This document shows positions 31,443 to 43,030 of a DNA stretch of 64,000 nt, in pieces. A program made the position numbers and the translations under genes. This DNA comes from Furcasterigmium furcatum (lineage: Eukaryota > Ascomycota > Sordariomycetes > Glomerellales > Plectosphaerellaceae): the NCBI GenBank assembly GCA_001599815.1, contig BCIA01000005.1:1095088-1159087 (forward strand), in the 5' to 3' direction. Numbering within the stretch: the first letter of the stretch is position 1; every line of letters begins with the position of its first letter. The notes below the pieces were generated by a model. It was not told the origin of the DNA. It made no database searches and saw only the letters and a list, made by a program, of their open reading frames with translations.

Positions 31443-34157
31443 ATGTCACCTCCAGATCCTGCAGCCATCCGTGTTGTCATGGCCGACGGCTTCGCATCCA
31501 ACGGAGAGATCGCGGTGGCTCCGAGCGCCTCCACAGATTCTCAGCACAATGTCTCCGGTCAGCCACCAAGAGGATGGCAATGCTCTGAGTGTTTCCAGAC
31601 ATTCAAGAAAAGGGAGCATCTCACCCGGCACGTTCGGTCTCACACCAAGGAAAAGCCGTTCGCCTGCAATATATGCCCAAAAGCATATGGACGGCGGTAT
31701 GTTCAGTCCTCGGTTCTTCCTCCCCTCTGGAGTACATATCACCTGGTTGATTGCTGGAGTGGCTGCACCAGCACGACGGACTCGCATCATCTGCAATCTG
31801 CTGGCCGCCCCGGGCTTGAACCTGTTCGCTAATTATCAATGTTTTCTTGTGTAGCGATTCTCTTTTACGCCATTCTCGCTCTCATTCCATCAAACGAAAC
31901 ACTCGTCAGGCGTTTGCGCCAGACCTCTCGCCAACGGGGGAAGGTCAGTCCTGCCAACCAAGCCAGAACCAAGATCCAGGCTTACCGCGTCTGGCTGGTC
32001 TGCTGTGCCTGCCCTAGACATATGAACCATCATTCCTGACACGGAGTTATAGATGTCTCCCCACAAGACTCAGCGGATGCCTCGCTAACCAGAGTCCGGC
32101 GACACTCCATGCGTGATGACGCCGCTTCCCCTGGTTCCCTGTCATCTTTGGTCAACGGCGCAGAACTTCCGACCGAGACGCGCCATCAGCCCGACCACAT
32201 GGATTTGGATGTGGCAAGCCAGGACGTTTCTGGTCAGCTGCTTGCTCCAGCATCAGAAAGCGGTTTAGGAAGCGCCTGGGGGTTCCCCGCAAATCTGGCG
32301 TTCATGGCAGATGCTGGCCAATGTCAACACGAGCCCGCTTGGTTGCTGGGAGAGGATTTTGACTTCAGCGCGCTCGACCGAGGCATATACAATCCCGATA
32401 TTCCCGGAGGCGATGACCCTCTGCAGCTCGGCGTTGACCAAGGCCGATGGCCTACATCCAACGATGGGCCGTCAAGTCGTGGTGAAAGGAGTGGTCAAGA
32501 CAGCAGTGAAACGCGCAGGATGGTGCAAAGTAGGTGGTACACACGGCCCACCGCCGACTGCTCCGCGCCACGCCTGAGTTCTGCGTCTCAGGATAGTCGC
32601 CAGGTGGATGAGGCATATCGTGCAGGCCTCTCTCATCGGTTGGCGCCCAGCCCGCAAGACAGTGCCTTGCCGTCCGCGGATTTTCTGGTATGTCGCATCT
32701 GCAATTCCCCGATTACACAAAGCCGCAGGTGCTGGGGCTGATGACCGTCTGCAGAATCTGTGCATCAAGCAATACTTCGCCAAATTCCAGCCAATCTTTC
32801 CTATTATCCATGCTCACTCGTTCCGGCCATCCTCCGAACGCGCGCTGGTTCTCCTATCTATCTGCTCCGTGGGGTCACTCTTTATCGGCTCCCCTGGTTC
32901 CCAAGCTTGCGGCAGGGCAATTTTCACCAAGCTCAACAAGGCCATCCTCGCTTCGGTATTTAGCCATGACTCCCAGGAATGCGTGTGGATTTGACTAACT
33001 TGAACAAGTGGGAGACATACATCCACCAAGGTGGCCCTGAAGCCCTGGCCGTCGCACAAGCTGCCGTTCTCGGGCAAACCTACGGCATGCTCTCTGGCCA
33101 ACCCAACGACCTCTTGATGACCGAGTCCTTTCATGGGACAATCATCGCGTGGGCGCGCCAGGCCGGCATCTTCCGGGCAAAGGATCCCCTGAGCTCCGTC
33201 GACTTACTTGACCCGGGCGATCTGGAATCGACGTGGAAAAGATGGGCGCAGGCCGAGGAGACCGTCCGAGTGATCCTCGCATTGTACATCCACGATGCCG
33301 AGTTTGCAGCCGTCTTTCATCACGAGCCTCTGCTTCGGCATGATCCCAGCCGGTTACCGGTGTGCTGCTCTGACCAACTGCTTGCCGCGCCCACAGCTGC
33401 ACAGTGGTATGCGTTAGCAACTTCAGCGACGTCCTCACTTTCTGATGATGGGCGCCCGGGGATTACCAACTACGGCGAGACCCGGGGCTTATTGTACTCC
33501 TACACCCTGCTTTCCGGGCACTACGCTGCCATATCAGAGGCAAGATGTGGTACAGACACTGTCTTCGTAGACAGCTTGGGGAAATTCCGAGAGAATCTCG
33601 TGGCTTGGTCGCAGGAGACCCTCGGCAGCCAGTATCTTCACAATACTTCCAGCAGCGACCCTTTCTGTCTCATGATCCTATGGCACGAGGCTTTCATGAC
33701 ACTCTACGCCGACTTCAATTTGTTGGAACGAGTCATCGGGCGCGACGGCGCCGTCATCCATCAAGAAGACGTGGATCGTGTTGGTCGCTGGGTTGCCGAC
33801 CCGCACGGAAGATATTGCGCCGTTCACGCGACTCTCATATACAAGCGCCTCGAGAAGCAGATGATCAGCTTGGAGCCCGCGATCCACGTACCCAAGGCGC
33901 TCTTCCACGTGGGCATAGTTGTCTACTGCCACGTCAAGTTCTGTACCCCGACAATCACATCTGGTGGAGACGTCGACATCCCCGAGCTTCGTTCGAGCGG
34001 CCTGCCTTCGACGATGATCAACGAGCTCGACTCGAGCATTCTGTACGGAATCGCCGATCTTCTGCGTCGGCAGGGACACTGGGACATCTCCAGACGATTC
34101 GCCTCCATCCTGGACGTTCTGATAGACGATTTGATGGATCCAACGATGGGTTGTTGA
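31443..34157 (+). CDS. C2H2 zinc-finger regulator with fungal_trans domain
   Basis: Exons 31443-31696, 31855-31943, 32053-32687, 32755-32955 and 33009-34157 encode 775 residues. Two tandem C2H2 fingers lie at about residues 41-95: CSECFQTFKKREHLTRHVRSH, and CNICPKAYGRRDSLLRHSRSH, which is rebuilt across the first intron (158 bp). An acidic linker follows, then the fungal-specific transcription factor domain from about residue 330 (LCIKQYFAKFQPIFPIIHAHSF...). Introns 3 and 4 are 67 and 53 bp with GCTGAT and CTAAC branch sites. It is a nuclear DNA-binding regulator, convergent with the MFS gene, and a candidate activator of the cluster to its right. An alternative start lies at the in-frame ATG at 31480. 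Confidence 0.82.
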
Positions 34158-34445
34158 CGAGAGCGCGGCATGCAAGATAATAGACCCGATTTCCTGGCGC
34201 AATTATTTGGACGTCATGCTACTGGTGAAGAGAGGGCGTCCGGACATTCATATTGTGCAGCGGAGAGTGTGATGATCTGGATTATGGGACGACAACTAAT
34301 TCGTGGGAATTGACCGCGTTTCCAGACCTGCGTTCCGTCTGGTGATAAAACGTAGGAGATAAGCTACCTATAACATAGCATGTGCAGAGAGAACCCATTT
34401 GACCTTGCTTCGTGACCCTTTGATCGACAGCGAGAGGTCCGCAGT

Positions 34446-36499
34446 CTAGAACTTGTGTACCCTCGAGTTCTGCGTCATGCGGCGGCAGCTCTTACCCCAC
34501 AAAGACAGGAGAATCACGCCCAGCAAGGTGATGCCCGCGGTCATCGCCATCATGAGCATCACGGGTGGAACGTAGCCGTCCTTCAGGGCCCAGTCATTGA
34601 TGAAGTAGGTCATGCCGAACTAGTAACGGCTCGAGTCAGCCAGGGGGAGTCCACGGACGAAGCTCGTAGACCTCATCGGTCTGGGTCTTGAAAAGACACG
34701 AAGAAACGGAGGGGGGGTCGCAGTGCTTACGCCGAAGGTATTCTTGCACACCGTGGCGATGGCCATGATCTCACCCGAGATGGGCTTGTAGCAGTCGATC
34801 GCGTACGTGATGGCAATGGTCGGGATGGCCACGACCTGGACACCGACAAGGCCGAAGCCGACGATGATGACGGCGGGCCAGGGCCATCGGTTCTGTATGC
34901 CGACACCAAAAGTCTGGCGAGCCCGGCGTGGTCAGCACGATGCCACAGTTGCGCGATTCGGAACGTGTCGCAGGCTAGCTGGACTCACCACGAGGCCGAT
35001 GATTGCGGCCAAGATCCAAGGAATCAAAGAAATCAGCCGCATCTCAGGCTCCCGGACGCCCTTGTTCTTGATTGCGGCGCGTCGGGTGACGCTGTCGGAC
35101 CAAGGTCCCGCAACTGCGAGCCCGATCATCCCTCCGGCCACGAGGGCGAAGTTGGCGTAGCCGACCTGTGCCGGCGAGAAGTTGTACGGTGGCGCGGACA
35201 GGGCGGGAGACTGGAGAATATTGACCGCGAGCAGGGAATTGGCCGCGGCGCCCATGGACATGGAGGCCCAGAAGATGATCGGGTAGAAGAAGATATACGC
35301 CGGGGTGATGAAGTGGCGAAAGACCGACCTAAGGGCGGCCCTGTCGACCTCTTGGATGAGGTTCAACTGAGCCCTGCTCGGCTTTCCTCTCCCCAGCTTC
35401 GGGTAGGATTCAGCGGCTCCGTTGTCGGGAGTAGGAGGTGCCGCTTCCACATGACCGGCCTTGACTTCGGACTTTGAGGGCTCCAAGGACCCTTCCAAGC
35501 GCGGCCCCTGTACTGAGGAGGCCTGTTTGCCATATAAGCGACGGGTCTCTGGGAACAGAAATAGCGTGCCGATTATGCTGAGGCCCTGGGCGGCGCAGCA
35601 GACCCAAAAGAACATCCGGAACGATGTCTTTTCGGTAACCGCCCCGGAGATGATGGGACCAAGGAAGAGGCCTATGAAATAGCACCAACTGTGCCAGCGA
35701 AGGTCAGTGTCAGAAGCTCCGGCTGCCGCTCCGAAGGTAGGGTGGCATGGGGTGCAGGTGCCGGCTGGGACGAAACTCACAAGTAAGACCCGACATATTT
35801 GCCCCGTTCGTGAAGGAAGTACATGTCCGTGACAACAATGTTCATGACACTCTCGTTGGCGGAGGCACCCGTGCCTGCCAGAATCCGAGCACCGAGAAAC
35901 TGGCCGTACGAGGTAGCGGTGGCCTGCCAGATGCAGGACGCAAAGTTGAGCAAGGCGCAGATGATGAGGGTTGGGCGTCGACCGAAGATCTCGCAGCTGG
36001 GAACGATGAAGAAGTTGCAGTATCCGAGAGCAATGACGGTCACGCCGGTCTTGAGAATGCAAGGGTCAGCAGGTGCTCTGTAGCAAGGGGATCACTACGA
36101 GGGTCTTCTGGATGCGGGACTCACCAGCAAGGCCACATCCGACAGCGAGATTGACCACTCGTTCATGAAGATCGGGGTCAACGGGGCGATGGACAGTGCC
36201 GGGATGACACTGATGATGACGAAGATGCCCTGGTTGACATGCACCAAAGTCTTCCACAGAGGGCTCCAGTTCTACAAGCCTCCCTTGTCAGCATGCTTCC
36301 CTCCGGACACGAGGTCCGGTAATATGGGTAGAAATGCAGTGCCACGTACCAGCGGATCGTGCGGATCATCTGTGGGTTTTGGCACCAGCATGACAGATAC
36401 CTGCGTCCCAGACTCCTGATCTCCCGTCTGGTAGACCTCGGCCATAATCTCTGTGCCAGGCACGGAGTCAGGCATGTCGGGTTCAGTATTCACGGCCAT
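34446..36499 (-). CDS. MFS transporter, DHA1-like
   Basis: Six exons, 36499-36350, 36271-36125, 36049-35781, 35688-34989, 34913-34731 and 34619-34446, total 540 residues; introns are 75-111 bp. Twelve membrane segments are split 6+6 by a charged loop (~residues 255-330). The motif GRRPTLIICALLNF after TM2 and the TM5 pattern GLFLGPIISGAV fit drug/H+ antiporter-type MFS proteins. The N-terminus is acidic and cytosolic. The role is probably export of a toxic aromatic or its product, or uptake of the pathway substrate; the family alone cannot tell. Its promoter side faces the FAH gene's 3' end and carries a dense group of GCGGGG words (36826-36894). Confidence 0.8.
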
Positions 36500-37181
36500 G
36501 GTTTGGAAAGATAGAGACTGCGTGAGAATTGCGGGTGCGTGTATGTGTGTGTTGACCGAAGTGCACCTTTGTCTCGCGAACCATCAACCGGCCATGATGC
36601 GGAACCGGGCTTGCATTTCAACACGCGAGAGATCATACTAGGCATGCTGTGAACTGCTGGCCTCCGTTGAATCTCGACACATAGAATATCTGCCCCACAA
36701 TATGCGCCGCCATCAGGCCCGCAACAGAGCTTATGGGTGGCCTTAGATGTGCTCGTGATGCCAATAGTGCGGTAAGCCTGCTTGACTGCCAGCCCGTGTG
36801 AAGGGATGGATGGCCCCACAAAGTGTCCCGCAAAACGCCCCGCGCGGGGCGAGTCCCACAGGGTCCCGCGGGGTTCACTTGGGACAGCCCCCGCCTAAGC
36901 CACGACTGATGGAGGTAACCGCATCAGTGATAGAGCCAAGATGGGCAAGCTGCAGGCGGTCCGGGGTTATGGTTAGGGAGAATTACGCACATAGTCACGA
37001 CACGGTCTGCCATTTCGCCATGGACGAGGACTCTCGTGGGCGAGCCTGGCTGCCGGCTTCAGGCTCGGGACAAGTCTAAGACGACAGCGTTTACGCACAG
37101 AGACACAGGTCATGGATGACATTGGAAAACCAAGTAGTTGCGGCTGGTCTATCTCCGCGCCCGTGCGCTTATGGATCGTGT
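36500..37181. other. Intergenic region with GC-box group
   Basis: Promoter of the MFS gene and 3' flank of the FAH-family gene. Apart from the GC-rich element group described separately, nothing gene-like is seen. Confidence 0.5.
36826..36894. promoter_or_regulatory. GC-box group: TCCCGCAAAAC, a 14 bp palindrome and two more GCGGGG
   Basis: Within 70 bp: TCCCGCAAAAC (36826-36836), the perfect palindrome GCCCCGCGCGGGGC (36837-36850), GCGGGG (36868-36873) and CCCCGC (36889-36894). GCGGGG fits the CreA/Mig1-type consensus SYGGRG (established for fungal carbon repression). The group sits ~330-395 bp upstream of the MFS start. Confidence 0.45.
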
Positions 37182-38248
37182 CTAGGTAGCCCCATACTTG
37201 ACCCTGTTGACCAAGGTCCCAATATTCTCGATGTAGACCTCGATTGTGCTCCCGTCCTCCAAGAACACCCTCGGCTGCTTGAAGTACCCAATGCCGGCCG
37301 GGGTTCCGGTGAGAATGATTGTGCCCGCCTCTAATGTCGTGCCGCGGGAGAGCATCGAGATCTGCCTCTGGATGGAGAAGATCAAGTCACCCGTGTGTCC
37401 ATCCTGAACCGTGCGGCCGTTGTAAATGGCTTTGATCTTGAGAGCACCGGAATCGCCAATGGCTTCGGGTGAGACAAGCACCGGACCTGTGTTCCGAGCC
37501 ATTACCGTCAGCGCGGTTCCAGTGAGAGCGAAGAAGATGAAAGAATGGAGAGAAGGGGGGTCTCACCGATCGGGCAGCTGTCATCCAGACCTTTGCCAAA
37601 GCACCACTGCTTGGTCTTGAGCTGAAGCGTGCGGGCAGAGATATCGTTGGACGCAGTGTACCCGAGGACGTGGTCCAGTGCCTTATCTTCGGGAATGTCG
37701 CGGCCGGAGGTGCCGATGACGAGGCAGAGCTCTGCTTCGTAGTCACTTGTTCCGTCCTGTGCGCATTTTGGAATGGTGACGTCCTCTGGATAGGGGCCGA
37801 TGAGTGCAGTTCGGGGCTTGGTGAAGAGCTCGGGCTCTTCTGGAAGCGGGAATCCTCCCTCCTGGTCCGTCCATCATCAGCTGCGTTCAAAAGTACCTCG
37901 CGGGCTTGTGTGAATAGCGCACCTTGGCATGGTCTTTGTAGTTCAACCCGAGGCACCGGATGTAGGAGCACTGATCTCGCGTGACTGGCGCCAGCAACTT
38001 TGATGGCCAGAGCTTTAGCGAAGCAAACACGGCGGCATGGCCAAAGAGTATGCACTCACATGCTTCACGGTGAGCACCTGACCTGTCACCGTCCCGGTGA
38101 AGATGTCTCCGTCGATCCGGTAGGCCGTGATTTCGGTGCCTGCGTGGCTGTCCAGGCCGGCATCGCGGGAGGGGTCGACAAGTTGTCCGAGGTAGACCTG
38201 GCCGTCTTCGACTGCCTCGAACCGGATCAAATGTGTCCACTTGGCCAT
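37182..38248 (-). CDS. Fumarylacetoacetate hydrolase (FAH) family protein
   Basis: Exons 38248-38060, 37997-37923, 37861-37567 and 37486-37182 give 287 residues; introns are 62, 61 and 80 bp. The N-terminal third carries CLGLNYKDHAKE. The metal site of the family follows: DYEAELCLVIG (two Glu) and the later Asp in LGYTASNDISAR, then QWCFGKGLDD and the C-terminal LEAGTIILTGTPAGIG. Members hydrolyse or isomerise beta-diketo or enol acids such as the ring-fission products of homogentisate, homoprotocatechuate or related diols. Beside an extradiol dioxygenase and a phenol hydroxylase, a role after ring cleavage is likely (inference). Divergent from the FAD hydroxylase with a shared 602 bp promoter. 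Confidence 0.86.
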
Positions 38249-38850
38249 TGTGCTGTTGACGTAGAATGGGAGAAGAATCAGTGTTGATGATGATAGGCAC
38301 CTAGTGTTTCGCGACCTTGGACCAGGTTCGCAGAAGCCCGAGTCTGGCGTTCGTGTTCTTTTGTTGTTCGGACCAAGGCTAGTTCGCGCCCTCCCGCACA
38401 TCCCGACTGACAGCCGCCACATGCCCCGGTCAACATTGTCTGTCCCGCGTGTACCTGCGGGGCGCTGCTTCCCGTCCCGCCGCACTGCCCCGCAGACCGT
38501 TCCCCGCGAAACGTGGAACCGCATCACATCCCTGTACCCGAGTTGGACATCGGATTCGCAGGCTTGGGAATATTCGAACTCCCAGTGGTACTTGGTTACG
38601 GCACCAGCCAGGGGTCGTCCCCGCAGGATGCAATGCCTGCGGGAACCCTCACGCCAACTTCTGGGGTGTGTTAGCCTCTGGATGACAAGGATATTGAGGA
38701 TGGGAGTCTGGAGCCACCGCGATATAATGGTCAGCATTTGTCACAGTTGTGGACTCATGATCATTGGAGACCACCAACAGGTCGACCTGACGGAACCTCA
38801 GCTTCCCTGAACCAAGGCAACAGCAATCTCAGCCTCCCGGCACCCCGATC
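38249..38850. other. Shared divergent promoter of the FAH and FAD hydroxylase genes
   Basis: 602 bp with no coding feature. Three GCGGGG/CCCCGC words lie within 51 bp (38457-38462, 38488-38493, 38502-38507); see the separate entry. The divergent layout suggests joint control of the two enzymes. Confidence 0.6.
38457..38512. promoter_or_regulatory. Triple GCGGGG group including CCCCGCGAAAC
   Basis: GCGGGG at 38457, CCCCGC at 38488 and CCCCGCGAAAC at 38502-38512, centred between the divergent FAH and hydroxylase genes. The last is a one-base variant of the element found before the P450 gene (44083). Carbon repression by a CreA-like factor or a pathway-specific factor are both possible. Confidence 0.45.
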
Positions 38851-40912
38851 ATGGCGGAAAAGGAATCCTCGTTTGATGACACGACGGATGTCGTTTTGTG
38901 CGGCTTTGGGCCGACGGGCGCTATGCTGTCGACGCTCCTCAGCCAATTCTCGGTCCCGCATGTAGTGCTCGAAAGGGACCTGGAGGTGAATGTCGATCCC
39001 CGGGGAATCGCACTTGACGAGGACGGGATCCGTTATCTCCAGGCATGCGGCTTGTACGACAGCATCTTCACCAAGATCGGGCAATGTTGGTGACCCCCTG
39101 TCCACCATTCCTCCACCCCCCCCTGGCTAACAGCACGTCTCTCAGGTATGGGCAACTTCAGATTTGTTGGTGGCAGAGACCGCGATCTCTCCCGGCGTCC
39201 CTTCATGATGATGGACTACAACACGGTGCGTACCTTGTCGTCAAGCCCGCACGATCGTCTACGACATCCTGAGTTCTGACGGATACCACAAGACCGAGGG
39301 CGGCACCGGTCACCCGGGCTTTATGTGCCACAAGCAGCCGGAGATCGAGCGTGGCTTGCGATCTCGCATCGAGAAACTCGGTGTCGCCGACGTTCGTCTG
39401 GGCGCGTGCGTGACCCATCTCCGAGAAGACCAAGACTGGGTCTATGCCACGTATGCGGACAGATCTGGGCGCGAGCGTACCGTTCGCGGCAAGTTCCTCG
39501 TCGGAGCAGACGGAAAGACCGGGTTCACGCGCAAGAAGTACCTGGAGCCCAAGGGCGTCACGCTTGAGAAGATCGCGGCCGTCTCCTACGAGAAGGACTG
39601 GGTGGCGTTGAACTGGCGGATCTCTCTGCCGACACCCGAGAGCCACCCAGACTTCCCCCTCTGGGCCCTGGGCTACACGCCTCAGCAGGTGTACGACGCC
39701 TTCTTCCCCCGGGACTTTCGCTTCCTCTGCAACCCGGCCCGTGCCGCCGTCTGTGGCCGCTTCGGTCTGGAGGAGGATCGGCTCTGGCGGTTCGAGTTCG
39801 TCGTGCTACCCGGCGAGGACTCGGAACACATGGCGACGCCAGGCCAGATCGCCAAGGTCGTGCATCCGTACATCACGCACGCGGGGAGCAGATACCGGCT
39901 CGCCCAGCGGGAGATCGCGTATCCGCCGGACTGCATCGAGGTTCTTCGGTGCCGCCCGTTCCGCTTTTCGGCAAGGAGCTGCACCCGCTGGTCGCTCGGG
40001 CGGGTTATTCTTTGCGGTGATGCCGCGCACGTCTTTCCGCCGTTCGGCGGGCAGGGCATCGCGTCGGGGTTCCGCGACGCCATATCGCTGGCGTGGCGTC
40101 TCTGCATAGCGTCGAGGTCTTCGTCTTCCGGCCTCCGTGCGGTGGACCACGAGAAGCTATTCGAGGGCTGGTACTCGGAGCGCAAGCAGCAGCTCGACAA
40201 GTCCCTCGCCTCTACAGTCCAGAACGGAACGTACGTCACCGAGGCCAACAGGCTCAGGGTGTTCATCCGCGACTGGTATCTCTGGATCCTCCAGCTCGTT
40301 CCCAGCTGGAGGCACACGTTGAGGCTTGGAAACAGGAGCGAAGGGCTGTTCAAGTACCGGTGGGAAAAGGACACTGGCATGGCGTTCCTGCCGCAGTTCG
40401 CAGGAGGCTCCAACTTCCCGCAGGTATACGCCCGTCGCGTCAACGCCCCCGGCGGCGGCCAGGGCAGAGTCGTGTTCACTGACGACATCATCTTCGCCCC
40501 GTCAAAGCAGGGACTGTTCCAGGTTGTCGTGGTTGCGTCGACGATGGAGAAGGCCCGCGAGCTTGGAGCTGCCCTGAAAGGGTTCGGAGACGCCTCTGGG
40601 GGCGTCTTGAGAGAAGAGGAGGCGACCATCCTGCTCAACAAGACCGAGTGCCCCGATGCCGGCTCCAACACTTCCCGCGATATCTACCGCCTGGCCACTG
40701 CCGCAGAGTTCGTCACGGACCCGGACCTTTGCAAAGGGCGGCCGGAGCCCATTGGCTATGACCCGCATCGAGCGGCCAAGGAGGTTGGCGTTGACAAGAT
40801 TGTTATCCTACGGCCGGACCGTTTCATTTTCGCGGTCTGTACCACGAAAGCAGACGCTATACATGCCGCAGCCAGGCTGCGTACACTTGTATTGCGCGGG
40901 GAACTGGCCTGA
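38851..40912 (+). CDS. MhpA-type FAD-dependent aromatic hydroxylase
   Basis: Exons 38851-39085, 39146-39225 and 39293-40912 give 644 residues. The dinucleotide fold starts with VVLCGFGPTGAMLSTLL (residue ~14); the second FAD motif VILCGDAAHVFPPFGGQG is near 345. A C-terminal thioredoxin-like lobe follows (~500-640). The order and the phrase DYNTTEGGTGHPGFMCHKQP fit the 3-(3-hydroxyphenyl)propionate hydroxylase group of FAD_binding_3, which add an ortho hydroxyl to phenols using NAD(P)H and O2. The product would be a catechol, the substrate type of the next gene. The first intron uses an unusual GTTGGT donor, the only in-frame choice, with a GCTAAC branch site. Codon use is GC-rich like its neighbours. 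Confidence 0.87.
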
Positions 40913-41801
40913 GGGAGTTGATCAAATCCTGGTCGTTCATCGTGGGTGGCACGGAGGTGGAGGGTTCGGCGAAGTTTGGAAAAGTCTCCGGCGACACAGC
41001 GGCATGTCCGTCCGATCTACCAGCTACTATGTAACTTATGTGTGTGTCGGAACCAATCACCTCTCTCTACATCATCTCTTTTACGAACTATGTGAATGAA
41101 AGTTGTCCCGGGGTCTCCTATCGTCCTTCATCGTATTCACCAACTCTGGCGCAACCTGTCACTCCTGCTTCCCCCGCAGCTATTTTACCCATTGTCTTAT
41201 CATGGCCATGATTACTTTAACAGCACCGCGGCGTACTTACCTATGTGACGGCCAACCTCCAACACCCCCAAGCCTTCGCTCTTATGTGCTGAGACCGTGG
41301 GTCACAGACTCAGGGGTAGTACATGTGGTCGCGCTCCCGGGGTTCGTCATCAACGCTGAACATGGCCGAACAGTCCTCATGCTCGCATGACCCCAGGAGC
41401 GCGGGTGTCTGCGGTGTCGTGTGTGGTGGTCGCCCCGCCGTCATCTATTCCGTCCACGTCTCACACTGCACGGAAGAGGAGGCATACTTACTTCAGTGCC
41501 TATTAACTAGTTACTTGCTAGTAAGTAGTATTGGTACCTGGAGTTCTGCGGCAGCGCAATGTCCCCGCATCATCGGTGCCCCTCCGTTTTCCCTTTTCCC
41601 CGCCACATCTCCGCAAACCCCCAAGCGGGATGTGGGCTAATGGAACCCCAACTGCAAAATTGAATGGTTTCCGCGATCGAAACCTGGCAGGGTCGGTGGA
41701 ATTCTTCCAAGTACAAATCATCTCGTGTGCGTGCTACTCACTGCGGACGTCGTCCCCCAGAAGGAAAAAATCTGGAGGCAATTTGAACAGCAAGAAACAC
41801 C
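40913..41801. other. Intergenic region, promoter of the extradiol dioxygenase gene
   Basis: 889 bp between two plus-strand genes with no gene seen. CCCCGC words lie at 41172, 41563 and 41598, and a near match CTCCGCAAAC at 41609-41618, 184 bp before the ATG. Confidence 0.5.
41563..41618 (+). promoter_or_regulatory. CCCCGC pair and CTCCGCAAAC before the dioxygenase
   Basis: CCCCGC at 41563-41568 and 41598-41603, and CTCCGCAAAC at 41609-41618, one mismatch from the element shared by other cluster promoters. Confidence 0.35.
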
Positions 41802-43030
41802 ATGTCGGTCAACAAGGTACCTGTGATCCCGTTGATCCTTTCAACCGACTCGCTGCTCCTCCTTGCCACGTCTCAGGCGCTGATAACATGTGAAGCAGTC
41901 AGAAACGGTCCCTCACAATGTTGGGGCCTCGATTCAAGACACTCAAGTCATTGGACCCAGTGGGCAGAGCATCCAGTCCTGGCGAGAGGAACGAGGCATC
42001 CATTCCTCGGAACAAGTCAGCGTCGTCAAGCTGGCCCACATGCGCTACCAGCATCCTGAACTGGACAGCATCGTCACGTTCCTTAAGGACTTTGGCATGG
42101 TGGTCGTCAAGCAAACAGATGACCGCGCATGGTTCCGGGGCACCAGCTCTGACAGCTTCGTGTATTACGCGCAGAAGGGCCCCAGGAAGTTTCTCGGAGG
42201 GACCTTCGAGGTGGACACGTACGATGACCTCGTCAAGGTCTCAAAGCTGGACGGTTCTGGCGCCATCCAGTGTCTCGACGAAGAACCCGGCAGCGGCTTC
42301 ATGGTGACCGCCCACGACCCCGAGGGGAACCCCATCAACTTCATCCACGGCCAGGTTCCAGCCGATATTGCGAAGCTGCCCGAGAAGCTCATCATCAACT
42401 ACGAGTCGGAGAAGCCGCGGCAGAGGAAGTTCCAGCGATTCCAACCCGGCCCTGCCGCAGTCCACAAGGTAACGTCCAACATTCCTTCCTTCTCCTCTGC
42501 CTCTTGCGCCAGTCCCCAATACTGACTCCGCCTCTGCCGCCGGGTAGCTCGGACACTACGGCCTCTGTGTCAAGGACTTTCCAGCACAGCTAGACTGGTA
42601 CACCCGCAACTTCAACTTCGTCCCTACCGACCTGCTCTACGTCGAGGACGGGCAGGGCGGGCGCCAAGATGTCGCCATCTTCGCCCACATCGACAGAAAG
42701 TCCGACCTCGTCGACCACCACACCATCTTCCTCACCAAAGGTCAGACCTCGCATGTTCATCATTGTTCTTTCGAGATCCACGACTTCGACACGCAACAGC
42801 TCGGCCACCAGTGGCTGGCTGACAAGGGGTACAAGAGTGTCTGGGGTGTTGGGCGCCACATCCTCGGTAGCCAGATTTTCGACTATTGGTGGGACACCAC
42901 GGGAAACATGGTCGAGCACTATGCAGACGGAGACTTGGTCGATGACCAGACACCCATCGGCCACCTGCCTGCCGGGAACGAGAGCCTGGCCGTGTGGGGT
43001 CCCAACGTTCCCGCCGCCTTCTTAGACTGA
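41802..43030 (+). CDS. Type I extradiol ring-cleavage dioxygenase
   Basis: Exons 41802-41816 (only 15 nt), 41896-42468 and 42548-43030 give 356 residues. Two vicinal-oxygen-chelate (VOC) modules are present. The C-terminal one holds the iron ligands of type I extradiol enzymes: His199 (LGHYGL), His267 or 268 (HVHHCSFE) and Glu319 (MVEHYADGD), with GRHILGSQIFDYWWDTTGN matching the family signature. The enzyme should cleave a catechol next to its hydroxyls (meta cleavage), feeding the FAH-family protein. The N-terminal module ends GNPINFIHG and lacks the ligands, as usual. The short first exon is supported by a CACCATGTC start, a GTACCT donor and a CTGATAAC branch region; a start within exon 2 at HMRYQHPE would lose part of the first module. 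Confidence 0.86.

Noticed and set aside
32690..32998. Alternative exon frame VLGLMTVCRICASS in the C2H2 regulator gene
   Set aside because: Using acceptor CTGCAG at 32754 instead restores NLCIKQYFAKFQPIFP, the start of the fungal_trans domain.
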